Made by a program: the position numbers and the translations under genes. Below, piece after piece: positions 31,175 through 39,201 of a DNA stretch of 41,305 nt. Numbering within the stretch: position 1 is the first letter of the stretch; each line of letters begins with the position of its first letter. Origin of the DNA: SIG480 sp045537045. Its GTDB lineage: Bacteria > Bacillota > Clostridia > Oscillospirales > JAAYXM01. The notes under the pieces are model-generated. The model was not told the DNA's origin and made no database searches. It worked only from the letters and a program-made list of their open reading frames with translations. The stretch is from the NCBI GenBank assembly GCA_045537045.1, contig JAZSOS010000006.1, forward strand, positions 1-41,305, written 5' to 3'.

Positions 31175-32398
31175 ATGCATAAAACACTGAAATGCGGGCT
31201 TCTCGGAGAGAAGCTCTCCCACAGCTATTCCGTACAGATTCACGCCTGCCTCCAGGATTATGAGTACAAGCTCTACGCAGTCCCGCGTGAGAAGGCGGCA
31301 GAAATGATAAAAAGCGGTGAATTTGACGGTCTTAACGTTACCATCCCGTATAAAGAGCTTGCATATTCCCTCTGCGACGAGCTTGACGAGTTTGCACGGG
31401 AAGCAAAGAGCGTAAACACTGTTGTGCACCGTAACGGAAGGATTTGCGGCTACAACACCGATGTTTTCGGGTTTATGACGATGGTCACGCGTGCGGGGAT
31501 ATCCTTTGAGGACAAAAACGTGGTTATCCTCGGAAGCGGCGGCACGTCTAAAACCGCGTATCTTGCATCAAAAAAGATGAATGCAAAAAAAATAACCGTG
31601 GTCTCCCGCTCGGGAGAGGTAAACTACGATAATATCTATTCTCTTACCGACACGGAAATAATCGTCAACACAACTCCCGTCGGAATGTATCCGAAAAACG
31701 GCGAAAGCCCTGTTGACCTTTCACGTTTTCCAAAGCTTTACGGAGTGGTTGACGTTATTTATAATCCGACAAAAACAGAGCTTGTGTTTCAGGCGGAAGA
31801 GCTTGGCATTCCATGGGTAAGCGGTCTTTCCATGCTCGCAGCGCAAGCCTTTCGCGCGTGTGAGATATTCACCGGCAAAAGTCTCTCCCCCGACCTCATC
31901 GACACTGCGGTACAAGGCGTTATGCATTCAACCGCGAACATTGTGCTTATAGGTATGCCCGGCAGCGGAAAGAGCACAATTGCCACGCTTCTCTCGGAAA
32001 AAACCGGCAGACCGCTTGTGGATACAGATGAGGAAATCCGCACCCGCTTCGGAAGTCCCGCCGATATAATCAACACCCGCGGCGAAGAAGAATTCCGCAA
32101 AATCGAAACCGAAGTTCTCCGAGAGTTCGGGCGCGAGCGTGGGCTCATTATCTCAACCGGCGGCGGCGTAGTTGTAAGGGATGAAAACCTACCGCTTCTC
32201 TCACAAAACGGAAGAATATATCTTATAGAACGCGACCTCCAACAGCTCGCAACCGGTGGCAGACCTCTCTCCGTTGACGTAAATAAGCTTTATGCGGAGC
32301 GCCGCGATGCATATTTTAACTTTGCAGACGTAAAAGTTGACAACAATGGTACACCGGAAGATTCAGCACACCGGATTATAAAGGAGTTTGGACTTTAA
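31175..32398 (+). CDS. aroEK: Bifunctional shikimate dehydrogenase / shikimate kinase (AroE-AroK fusion)
   Basis: A 407-aa fusion of two successive enzymes of the shikimate pathway to aromatic amino acids. Residues 1-255 are AroE, reducing 3-dehydroshikimate with NADPH: GEKLSHSYSVQIH (11-23, substrate Ser motif), NVTIPYKE (about 57-64, catalytic Lys), NTDVFGF and GSGGTSKTA (nucleotide loop, about 121-129). Residues 250-407 are AroK, which phosphorylates shikimate: Walker A GMPGSGKST (about 261-269), DTDEEI and STGGGVV. Each half is about normal length, so both should work. The ATG at 31175 is chosen because the upstream in-frame ATG (31133) overlaps the promoter; AAGGAA is about 12 bases upstream. 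GNAT follows 2 bp later. Confidence 0.92.
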   Translation: MHKTLKCGLLGEKLSHSYSVQIHACLQDYEYKLYAVPREKAAEMIKSGEFDGLNVTIPYKELAYSLCDELDEFAREAKSVNTVVHRNGRICGYNTDVFGFMTMVTRAGISFEDKNVVILGSGGTSKTAYLASKKMNAKKITVVSRSGEVNYDNIYSLTDTEIIVNTTPVGMYPKNGESPVDLSRFPKLYGVVDVIYNPTKTELVFQAEELGIPWVSGLSMLAAQAFRACEIFTGKSLSPDLIDTAVQGVMHSTANIVLIGMPGSGKSTIATLLSEKTGRPLVDTDEEIRTRFGSPADIINTRGEEEFRKIETEVLREFGRERGLIISTGGGVVVRDENLPLLSQNGRIYLIERDLQQLATGGRPLSVDVNKLYAERRDAYFNFADVKVDNNGTPEDSAHRIIKEFGL

Positions 32399-32400
32399 AT

Positions 32401-32874
32401 ATGAATATCAGATTTGCCACGGAGCGAGATGTTCCCAAAATTATGTTTTTTATAAAAGAGCTTGCAGAATATGAAAAGATGTCCGATGACGTTGTCGCAA
32501 CGGAAGAAATGCTCCGCCGTGAGATTTTTGAAAACAAAAACGCCGAGGTTATCTTTGCCCTCGACGAAAATATGCGTGAAGTCGGCTTTGCGCTGTTTTT
32601 CACAACGTTTTCAACGTTTCTCGGCAGGTCAGGCATTCACCTTGAAGATCTTTACGTTCTTCCCGAAGCGCGCGGACGTGGCCACGGAAAAGCTCTGCTT
32701 AAATACCTCGCCCGTCTGTGCGTAGAGCGCGGATGCGGGCGGCTTGAATGGACGTGCCTTAACTGGAACACGCCGAGCCTTAATTTTTACCGTGCGCTCG
32801 GTGCAGAAACGATGGATGAATGGACTTCCCTGCGGGTCAGCGGAGCAGCCCTCCTGAAACTTGCGGAAAACTAA
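32401..32874 (+). CDS. GNAT-family N-acetyltransferase
   Basis: A 157-aa single-domain acetyltransferase that uses acetyl-CoA; substrate unknown. The acetyl-CoA pyrophosphate loop is in LPEARGRGHGKALLKYLARL (about 91-110). The preceding strand HLEDLYVLP and the following LEWTCLNWNTPSLNFYRALG complete the fold and resemble the spermidine/spermine and diamine acetyltransferase group (compare the pot operon), although this similarity is only suggestive. It starts 2 bp after the aroEK stop and is in the same operon. The terminator lies at 32909-32948. Confidence 0.88.
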   Translation: MNIRFATERDVPKIMFFIKELAEYEKMSDDVVATEEMLRREIFENKNAEVIFALDENMREVGFALFFTTFSTFLGRSGIHLEDLYVLPEARGRGHGKALLKYLARLCVERGCGRLEWTCLNWNTPSLNFYRALGAETMDEWTSLRVSGAALLKLAEN

Positions 32875-32908
32875 TCTCTTTTATTCCTTTCTTTTTATCA
32901 GCAGAGAC

Positions 32909-32948
32909 AAGCGGCAAAATGCAAGCTTTTTGCACTTTGCCGCTTCCT
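32909..32948. terminator. Bidirectional terminator between GNAT and lipoprotein genes
   Basis: AAGCGGCAAA-a-TGCA / TGCA-c-TTTGCCGCTT with one internal mismatch, then CCTTTTT rightward. It sits between two convergent genes. Confidence 0.8.
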
Positions 32949-32950
32949 TT

Positions 32951-33475
32951 TTACTTTATTTTTATTTTATCGCGCATTTCCTCCGCTTTTGTGCGGATGC
33001 CGGAAAGAATGTCCTTTAAATCTTTGTCCTCAATATAATCGTGGTTTTCATAGTAAACGGAGTACACATGATTTTTGTCCGGAGATTCGCCGAGCATAGC
33101 TTTTTCCGCATCTTTGGTGGTCTTTTTTAAGTTTTCCCACTGCTCACGCGTGTATTTCCCGATGGACATAAGGCGGATATCCCGCTCGCCCTCGGTATAG
33201 TAAAAATCCGTCTGCGGATATGTGTTGCCGGAGCTTCCGACCTCGCGCGTGACAGCTTTGAAATTTTGCTGCCACGCTTCGGGGATGTCAAATGAAAGAC
33301 CGTCTTTGTCGTACATTGAAATCCTCTCGCCGGTTGCGTTTGTGTTTGCGTCGGTGTTTTGTCCGCCAGATGCAGAAGTATCTCCGGCGTTGTCCGCCGC
33401 CTCATTTCTGCATGCACACAAAAGCGTTGCAAGCACAAGCACGGGTACGATAAGCTTACATATTTTTTTAAACAT
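32951..33475 (-). CDS. Uncharacterised lipoprotein, 174 aa
   Basis: N-terminal lipoprotein signal with lipobox LCAC (Cys22) followed by a Gly/Asn/Thr/Ser-rich linker (about 25-50). The rest, GLSFDIPEAWQQNFKAV (about 60-75) to the Lys-rich end, is a small mixed alpha/beta domain with an FDIPEAW-type strand of the kind seen in PsbP-like surface lipoproteins of Firmicutes. No enzyme motif is visible. The ATG has GAGGTGATT upstream, and a hairpin at 33478-33510 covers that site. Convergent with the GNAT gene; function unknown. Confidence 0.8.
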   Translation of the reverse strand: MFKKICKLIVPVLVLATLLCACRNEAADNAGDTSASGGQNTDANTNATGERISMYDKDGLSFDIPEAWQQNFKAVTREVGSSGNTYPQTDFYYTEGERDIRLMSIGKYTREQWENLKKTTKDAEKAMLGESPDKNHVYSVYYENHDYIEDKDLKDILSGIRTKAEEMRDKIKIK

Positions 33476-33477
33476 AA

Positions 33478-33510
33478 AATCACCTCATCCATATTATGGA
33501 CAAGGTGATT
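33478..33510 (-). promoter_or_regulatory. Hairpin covering the lipoprotein Shine-Dalgarno site
   Basis: Two 16-base arms (33478-33493 and 33495-33510) pair with two mismatches about a single central base. The right-hand mRNA arm contains the GAGGTG ribosome-binding site, so folding would block translation; the DNA palindrome could instead be an operator. I see no strong promoter for mglB in 33511-33608. Confidence 0.6.
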
Positions 33511-33608
33511 ATTTTTTATGCGGGATTATTTTTTTTACATTACAAGTATTCATTTCCGTTTTTGCGGGCATAATGCAAATAAGCAATGAAAAAGGAGAGA
33601 AAAAACAC

Positions 33609-34691
33609 ATGAAAAAATTATTTTCAATATTAATCGCACTCACAATGCTCTTTGCCCTTACAGGATGTATGGGTGACGGCGGGAGCGCCGGAGAGACAAA
33701 CGCAGCAGTGTTTTACTACACCTATTCCGACCCGTATATCTCCACCGTGCGCGCAAGCCTTGACCGCGAGCTTGAAGCCGCGGGCATAAAGTATCAGGAC
33801 TACGACTCAAACTCCAGCCAGACCACCCAGTCTGAACAGGTTCAGACCGCTATCACAAACGGCGCAAACCTTCTTATAGTAAATATAGTAGAAACCGGCT
33901 CTGACGATGCGGCACGCGGAATTGTCCAGCAGGCAAGAGCTGCCGATATCCCGCTCATCTTCTTTAACCGCGAGGTTTCCGACGAAATTATCGCAAGCTA
34001 CGAGAAATGCGCTTTCGTCGGCACGGATGCCGCAGAAGCCGGACACATGCAGGGCGAAATGATTGCAGACTTTCTTCTCAAAAACTACGATGCCGTTGAC
34101 TTAAACGGCGACGGTACAATTTCATATGTAATGTTCAAGGGACAAAACGGCAACGCAGAAGCAGAGTTTCGCACAAAATATGCCGTTGAGGACGCAAACG
34201 CCGCATTAAAAGAAGCGGGCAAGCCCGAGCTTATGTTTTACGATAAAAACAACCGCGACAAATATCTTGTTGACAAAAACGGAACATGGGCAGCAAGCGC
34301 ATCAAACGAATATATGACAACAATACTCACCGAATATACCGAAGCAAACAAAAATATGGTAGAAGCCATTATCTGTAATAATGACGGTATGGCAGAGGGC
34401 GCAATAACTGCACTTAACACCGCCGGATATAACACGGGTAGCGGAAAGACAATCCCGGTTTTCGGCGTAGATGCAACAGAAGCGGCAGTCTCCCTCATCG
34501 GTGCTGGGAAAATGACAGGAACGATAAAGCAGGATGCCGCAGGCATGGCAAAGGCGCTCTCTCGCCTTTCCGCAAACATCAAGAACGGAAAGGACCTTAT
34601 GAGCGACACATCAGACCTTCACATTGACGAGAATGTTTCCAAAATCCGCATACCTTACGGAATTTACACGGGTGAACAGCAAGCTGGCTAA
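33609..34691 (+). CDS. mglB: Galactose/glucose-binding lipoprotein MglB
   Basis: A 360-aa periplasmic-binding-protein-like lipoprotein with lipobox LTGC (Cys20). It resembles the E. coli galactose/glucose-binding protein, including the EF-hand-like calcium loop DLNGDGTISYVMFKGQ (about 168-183; DLNKDGQ in E. coli) and the segment ICNNDGMAEGAITAL (about 257-271). It captures galactose, glucose or methyl-galactosides outside the membrane for MglAC. The frame is open far upstream, but AAAGGAG before the ATG at 33609 and the signal peptide fix the start. First gene of mglBAC. Confidence 0.93.
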   Translation: MKKLFSILIALTMLFALTGCMGDGGSAGETNAAVFYYTYSDPYISTVRASLDRELEAAGIKYQDYDSNSSQTTQSEQVQTAITNGANLLIVNIVETGSDDAARGIVQQARAADIPLIFFNREVSDEIIASYEKCAFVGTDAAEAGHMQGEMIADFLLKNYDAVDLNGDGTISYVMFKGQNGNAEAEFRTKYAVEDANAALKEAGKPELMFYDKNNRDKYLVDKNGTWAASASNEYMTTILTEYTEANKNMVEAIICNNDGMAEGAITALNTAGYNTGSGKTIPVFGVDATEAAVSLIGAGKMTGTIKQDAAGMAKALSRLSANIKNGKDLMSDTSDLHIDENVSKIRIPYGIYTGEQQAG

Positions 34692-34713
34692 AGGAGAAAT
34701 CGGATAAAAAGCT

Positions 34714-36210
34714 ATGGAAAACGATGTACTTCTCAGGATGCAGGGCATCTCAAAATCCTTCCCGGGCGTACGCGCGCTCGATGATGTTTCCCTTGATGTG
34801 CGCCGTGGCACGGTTCACGCGCTTATGGGAGAAAACGGTGCAGGAAAAAGCACGCTTATGAAGTGCCTTTTCGGGATTTATACAAAAGACTCCGGCAAAA
34901 TACTGTTAGACGGCAAAGAAGTTTCTTTCAAAACGTCAAAAGAAGCGCTTGACCACGGCGTTGCTATGGTTCATCAGGAGCTTAATCAGGCACTCAAGCG
35001 CAGTGTCGCCGACAACATCTGGCTCGGACGATACCCTACAAAGGGTCCGCTCGTGCGGGAAAAGAAAATGCATGAAGATACGCGTGAAATTTTCAAAAAA
35101 CTAGGCATTGACATTAACCCCGCCCAAATAATGGGAAGCATGCCCGTTGCACGGCGACAGATGGCTGAGATTGCAAAGGCAGTATCATACAATGCCCGCG
35201 TCATAGTGTTTGACGAGCCGACAAGCTCGCTCAACGATACTGAGGTTGAACAGCTTTTCCGCATTATAGACATGCTGAAAAAGAACGGCACGGCGATAAT
35301 CTATATTTCCCACAAGATGGAGGAGATTCTGCGCATTTCCGATGATATCACCGTCATGCGTGACGGGCGTCACATCACAACCGAGCCTGCAAAGAACATG
35401 ACGATGGAAAAGATAATTAAGCTGATGGTAGGCCGCGAGCTTGGAAACCGTTTCCCGGAGCGAAAAAACAAGCCGGCAAAGCCTCTCCTCGAAGTGGAGG
35501 GGCTTACCTCCCGCTATTCAAACCTGCGCGATGTTTCCTTCACCCTGCGCGAGAGCGAAATCATCGGCATTGCAGGGCTTGACGGCGCGGGCAGAACGGA
35601 ACTTCTGGAGAATATCTTCGGCCTTTCTGTACGCGCGAGCGGACGCCTTACCCTGCGCGGGCGGGAGATAAAAAACCGCAACGCACGGGATGCGATATCA
35701 AACGGATTTGCTCTCGTAACCGAGGAGCGGCGCTCTACGGGAATTTTCGGAATTTTGTCCATCCGTGCAAATACGACAGTATCAAGCCTTAAAAAGTATC
35801 TTTCTTACGGCTTTGTGCTAAACAAGAAAAAAATGCGTCTTGCAACGGATGACATGATAAAATCCCTGCGCATAAAAACACCCGGACAGGATACAAAAAT
35901 CCGCTCACTTTCCGGCGGTAATCAGCAAAAGGTTATCTTCGGTCGCTGGCTTCTTACCGAGCCGGATATACTCCTTCTCGACGAGCCGACGCGCGGAATA
36001 GATGTAGGTGCAAAATTTGAGATATACAGCGTCATCGGAAACCTTGCGTCAAGCGGAAAATCCGTTATCATGGTTTCGAGTGAAATGCCCGAGCTTTTAG
36101 GCGTGTGCGACAGAATCCTTGTGATGTCGGGCGGGCGGCTTGCCGGCGAGTTGAATGCAAAGGACGCAACGCAGGAACAGATAATGACGCTGGCAACAAA
36201 GTATGCGTAG
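34714..36210 (+). CDS. mglA: Galactose/methyl-galactoside ABC transporter ATPase MglA
   Basis: A 498-aa tandem ATPase with two ABC domains, typical of the monosaccharide CUT2 class (one polypeptide does both). First domain: Walker A GENGAGKST (39-47) and Walker B VIVFDEPTSSLND (about 162-174). Second domain: degenerate P-loop GLDGAGRTE (about 288-296), signature LSGGNQQKVIFGRWL (about 396-410) and Walker B LLLDEPTRGIDVG (about 416-428). The degenerate second P-loop is normal for this class. It lies 22 bp after mglB and 20 bp before mglC. Confidence 0.95.
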   Translation: MENDVLLRMQGISKSFPGVRALDDVSLDVRRGTVHALMGENGAGKSTLMKCLFGIYTKDSGKILLDGKEVSFKTSKEALDHGVAMVHQELNQALKRSVADNIWLGRYPTKGPLVREKKMHEDTREIFKKLGIDINPAQIMGSMPVARRQMAEIAKAVSYNARVIVFDEPTSSLNDTEVEQLFRIIDMLKKNGTAIIYISHKMEEILRISDDITVMRDGRHITTEPAKNMTMEKIIKLMVGRELGNRFPERKNKPAKPLLEVEGLTSRYSNLRDVSFTLRESEIIGIAGLDGAGRTELLENIFGLSVRASGRLTLRGREIKNRNARDAISNGFALVTEERRSTGIFGILSIRANTTVSSLKKYLSYGFVLNKKKMRLATDDMIKSLRIKTPGQDTKIRSLSGGNQQKVIFGRWLLTEPDILLLDEPTRGIDVGAKFEIYSVIGNLASSGKSVIMVSSEMPELLGVCDRILVMSGGRLAGELNAKDATQEQIMTLATKYA

Positions 36211-36230
36211 GAAAAAGAGGTGGCTATCTT

Positions 36231-37307
36231 ATGGAAAACAAAAAAAACACGCGCTTCCGGCGCGGATTTGACGAGTACAGAACGCTCGACCCCGCCGAGA
36301 AAAGCCGTATAAAACGCGAATTTTTTATAAACAACGCGCTGTATATCTTCCTTATTACCGTTATCATCGCAATAGCGATATACCGACCGCGCTTTCTCTC
36401 ACCAAGCTCACTTATCAACATACTCTCGCTCTCGGCCGCAAATCTGCCGATTGCACTCGGAATAGCAGGCGCAATAATCCTTACGGGTACAGACCTTTCC
36501 GCAGGTCGTGCTGTCGGACTTTGCGCGTGCGTTGCCGCGTCGCTTTTGCAGGCAACGGGGTATGCAAACAAGATGTTTCCGGCAATAGGAACAATGCCGG
36601 TGTTTCTCGTTATTGCGCTCATCATTGCCATCGGCGCACTTATCGGTGCGGTAAACGGCTTCTGCACAGCTAAGTTTAACCTTCACCCATTCATCGTAAC
36701 CCTTGCAACCCAGCTTATAATATATGGTGGACTGCTTATGTACCTCACGCTCGGTACAAACAACGGTCAGTCCATCTCCGGTCTTTCCGAAAGCTATACC
36801 GGCTTTATCAACGGAAGCATCCTCTCCGTTGGCGGCACGGCAATACCCAATTTTGTGTGGTATTCCATTGTAATAACCATAATAATGTGGTTTGTATGGA
36901 ATAAAACCACGTTCGGTAAAAATATGTTTGCCGTCGGCTCTAACCCGGAGGCAGCCCACGTCTCCGGTGTCAACGTCACACGCACAATAATTCTTGTATT
37001 TACGCTTGCCGGTGCGCTGTACGGCGTTACCGGATTTATCGAGGGCGCGAGAATCGGCTCCAACAGTGCTTCCACCGGTCTTAACTATGAGCTTGATGCC
37101 ATTGCCGCATGCGTAATCGGCGGCGTTTCGTTTGTCGGAGGTATCGGCAAGATACGCGGAGTTATAATGGGCGTTGTGCTTCTGCGCATTATCTTTGTAG
37201 GTCTGACCTTCCTCTCCGTCAACCAAAATATGCAGTATATAATAAAGGGACTTATCATCCTTATCGCGTGTGCAATTGATATGCGCAAATATCTTGTAAG
37301 AAAGTAG
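36231..37307 (+). CDS. mglC: Galactose/methyl-galactoside ABC transporter permease MglC
   Basis: A 358-aa permease with eight or more predicted membrane helices, partner of MglA in sugar import. The segments ILTGTDLSAGRAVGLCAC (about 85-102) and FGKNMFAVGSNPEAAHVSGV (about 226-245) are conserved in the CUT2 permease family, as is the ACVIGGVSFVGGIGKIRG stretch (about 289-306). An open frame starts at 36105 inside mglA; the ATG at 36231 with AAAAAGAGG upstream is the true start. The next small gene follows 8 bp later. Confidence 0.94.
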   Translation: MENKKNTRFRRGFDEYRTLDPAEKSRIKREFFINNALYIFLITVIIAIAIYRPRFLSPSSLINILSLSAANLPIALGIAGAIILTGTDLSAGRAVGLCACVAASLLQATGYANKMFPAIGTMPVFLVIALIIAIGALIGAVNGFCTAKFNLHPFIVTLATQLIIYGGLLMYLTLGTNNGQSISGLSESYTGFINGSILSVGGTAIPNFVWYSIVITIIMWFVWNKTTFGKNMFAVGSNPEAAHVSGVNVTRTIILVFTLAGALYGVTGFIEGARIGSNSASTGLNYELDAIAACVIGGVSFVGGIGKIRGVIMGVVLLRIIFVGLTFLSVNQNMQYIIKGLIILIACAIDMRKYLVRK

Positions 37308-37315
37308 GACGGAAA

Positions 37316-37426
37316 ATGCGGAAAACAAATCCTTACGCGAATGTTAAGGTAGGCGTGCGCATACTTGATACAGCAATAATTGCGTTACTTTCGCTTCTCG
37401 GCGTTCTTATCTGCGTTCATTTTTGA
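37316..37426 (+). CDS. Small membrane protein at the end of the mgl operon, 36 aa
   Basis: A frame too short for most gene finders. Residues 1-15 are polar and basic (MRKTNPYANVKVGVR) and 17-36 form one hydrophobic helix (LDTAIIALLSLLGVLICVHF). It starts 8 bp after the mglC stop with AGGACGGAAA ahead of the ATG. No terminator separates it from mglC, so it is likely cotranscribed. A small accessory subunit of the Mgl transporter or of membrane quality control is a reasonable guess. I do not recognise the family; a chance frame is possible. Confidence 0.5.
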   Translation: MRKTNPYANVKVGVRILDTAIIALLSLLGVLICVHF

Positions 37427-37455
37427 TTCTTTTCCTTTTTTTGACTCTCTTTTTG

Positions 37456-37484
37456 TTGACAAAAGGCAAAACAATATGTATAAT
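37456..37484 (+). promoter_or_regulatory. Promoter of the amino acid ABC operon
   Basis: Perfect consensus TTGACA (37456-37461), 17 bp, TATAAT (37479-37484). ACAATA/TATTGT flank the -10, and the leader contains a hairpin TGCGGC-ACACC-GCCGCA at 37500-37516. Confidence 0.88.
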
Positions 37485-37549
37485 TATTGTACAAAGCCTT
37501 GCGGCACACCGCCGCATCTTTACAACAAATTATGGGAGGTTTCACAATA

Positions 37550-38305
37550 ATGAAAAAGGTTTTGGCTCTTACACTTGCAGCTGTTATGGTTCTTGCATTT
37601 GCAGCTTGCTCCGCCCCCGCAGAAAAAGAAGTCCTTACAATGGGAACAAACGCAGCATTCCCGCCGTATGAAATGGTTGACGAAAACAACGACATCATCG
37701 GTATTGATGCTGAAATTGCCGCTGCTGTTGCAGAAAAGCTCGGTATGGAGCTTGAGATTAAGGATATGGCTTTTGATTCTCTTATCACTGCTGTTTCCTC
37801 GGGCGCAATTGACGTTGCTCTCGCAGGTATGACCGTTACTGAAGAGCGCAAAGAGGCAGTTAACTTCTCCGATTCTTACGCTACCGGCATTCAGGTTGTT
37901 ATCGTTACGGAGGACAGCGCTATCGCTTCCATTGATGACCTTGACGGCAAGAAGATCGGCGTTCAGTCCGGCACAACCGGCGACATCTACTGCTCCGATT
38001 CTCCGGAGAACGGCGGCTACGGCGAAGATGCTGTTTCCCGCTATGACAACGGCGCTCTCGCTGTTCAGGCTCTCCTCAACGGTCAGGTAGACTGCGTTGT
38101 TATCGACAACGAGCCGGCAAAGGCATTTGTACAGGCAAACGAAGGTCTTAAGATTCTTGACACCGAGTTTGCAGTTGAGGATTATGCTGCTGCTATCGCA
38201 AAGGAAAACACAGAGCTTCTCGACAAGTTCAACACTGCACTTTCCGAGCTTAAGGCAGAGGGCAAGATTGACGAAATCGTCGGCAAGTACATCAAGGCAG
38301 AGTAA
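37550..38305 (+). CDS. Polar amino acid ABC transporter substrate-binding lipoprotein
   Basis: A 251-aa SBP_bac_3-type binding protein with lipobox FAAC (Cys20) after a typical signal peptide. The family segments GTNAAFPPYEMVDENNDIIG (about 33-52), IDAEIAAAVAEKLGM, FDSLITAVSSGAIDVALAGM (about 78-97) and GKKIGVQSGTTGD (about 139-151) fit glutamine-, histidine- or arginine-binding members; the ligand cannot be told. The ATG at 37550 with GGGAGG is the start; longer frames lack a signal peptide. It is separated from its permease by two hairpins. Confidence 0.92.
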   Translation: MKKVLALTLAAVMVLAFAACSAPAEKEVLTMGTNAAFPPYEMVDENNDIIGIDAEIAAAVAEKLGMELEIKDMAFDSLITAVSSGAIDVALAGMTVTEERKEAVNFSDSYATGIQVVIVTEDSAIASIDDLDGKKIGVQSGTTGDIYCSDSPENGGYGEDAVSRYDNGALAVQALLNGQVDCVVIDNEPAKAFVQANEGLKILDTEFAVEDYAAAIAKENTELLDKFNTALSELKAEGKIDEIVGKYIKAE

Positions 38306-38318
38306 TTTTTGGATAATG

Positions 38319-38378
38319 CTCCCTACAGAAGGGAGAAGAATTATTTGAGCATTTTACGCCTCCCCCTTACGGGGGAGG
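38319..38378 (+). promoter_or_regulatory. Two intergenic hairpins between binding protein and permease
   Basis: CTCCCT-ACAGA-AGGGAG (38319-38335) and CCTCCCCC-TTAC-GGGGGAGG (38359-38378). Neither is followed by a T-run. Such stems commonly protect the upstream mRNA and lower expression of the downstream permease, which fits the need for more binding protein than permease. Confidence 0.6.
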
Positions 38379-38418
38379 TATAAATGTATTAAAAAAACAG
38401 TTAATGAGGTATATGCAA

Positions 38419-39201
38419 ATGAATGTTCTTACATTTGCCAAATGGTTATCTGAAATGGCACCCGGCTGGATACTCGCTCTCCCCGAGTCTCTTCAGCGCC
38501 TGTGCTTTCAGTTCTTCCAGGTATTCGTTTTTGAAAACCGCTGGAAGTTTTTCACCGACGGCCTTATCACTACGTTTGTCGTAACAATCGGTGCGCTTAT
38601 TCTCGGCGTTATCATCGGTATGGTTGTTGCGATAATCCGCTCGACGCATGACAGCACGCGCGGCCGTCCGAATATTTTTCTCCGCATTATAAATGCAATA
38701 TGCAAAATTTACGTCACCGTGCTCCGCGGTACACCTCTTATGGTTCAGCTTCTTATCATGGGCTTTGTTATTATGGTTCCGAAAAGCACATTTGACACAA
38801 ACGTCTGCGCCATTATTACGCTCGGTATAAATTCCGGTGCGTACGTCGCGGAAATCGCGCGCTCGGGAATTATGTCAATCTCGGCAGGTCAGATGGAGGC
38901 AGGCAGAAGCCTTGGACTTAACTACCGCCAGACGATGACCTACATAATCATCCCTCAGGCATTTAAAAACATTCTTCCCGCGCTCGGCAACGAGCTTATC
39001 GCACTCCTTAAGGAGACATCGCTCGTCACAGTTATCGCACTTCAGGACGTAACGAAGGCGGCGCAGGTAATCGTAAGTAAGACCTACACGGCAACAATTC
39101 CGTATATAAGCCTTGCGCTTATTTACCTCGTGCTTGTTATGATTCTTACAAAGCTTCTCGGCATACTTGAGAGGAGGCTTCGCGAAAGTGATAAACGTTA
39201 A
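38419..39201 (+). CDS. Polar amino acid ABC transporter permease
   Basis: A 260-aa His/Glu/Gln/Arg-family permease with about five membrane helices. The conserved cytoplasmic loop is EAGRSLGLNYRQTMTYIIIP (about 163-182), and the preceding VTVLRGTPLMVQLLIM (about 101-116) is the family signature. The ATG at 38419 is chosen because GAGGTAT sits nine bases upstream; an in-frame ATG at 38404 has no such site. It overlaps the ATPase gene by 14 bp. As the only permease gene, it likely works as a homodimer. Confidence 0.9.
   Translation: MNVLTFAKWLSEMAPGWILALPESLQRLCFQFFQVFVFENRWKFFTDGLITTFVVTIGALILGVIIGMVVAIIRSTHDSTRGRPNIFLRIINAICKIYVTVLRGTPLMVQLLIMGFVIMVPKSTFDTNVCAIITLGINSGAYVAEIARSGIMSISAGQMEAGRSLGLNYRQTMTYIIIPQAFKNILPALGNELIALLKETSLVTVIALQDVTKAAQVIVSKTYTATIPYISLALIYLVLVMILTKLLGILERRLRESDKR

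Noticed and set aside
36408..37328. A 306-codon minus-strand frame opposite mglC
   Set aside because: Low-complexity composition, rich in Cys, Tyr, Asn and His, and no membrane or domain signature. mglC on the other strand is certain.
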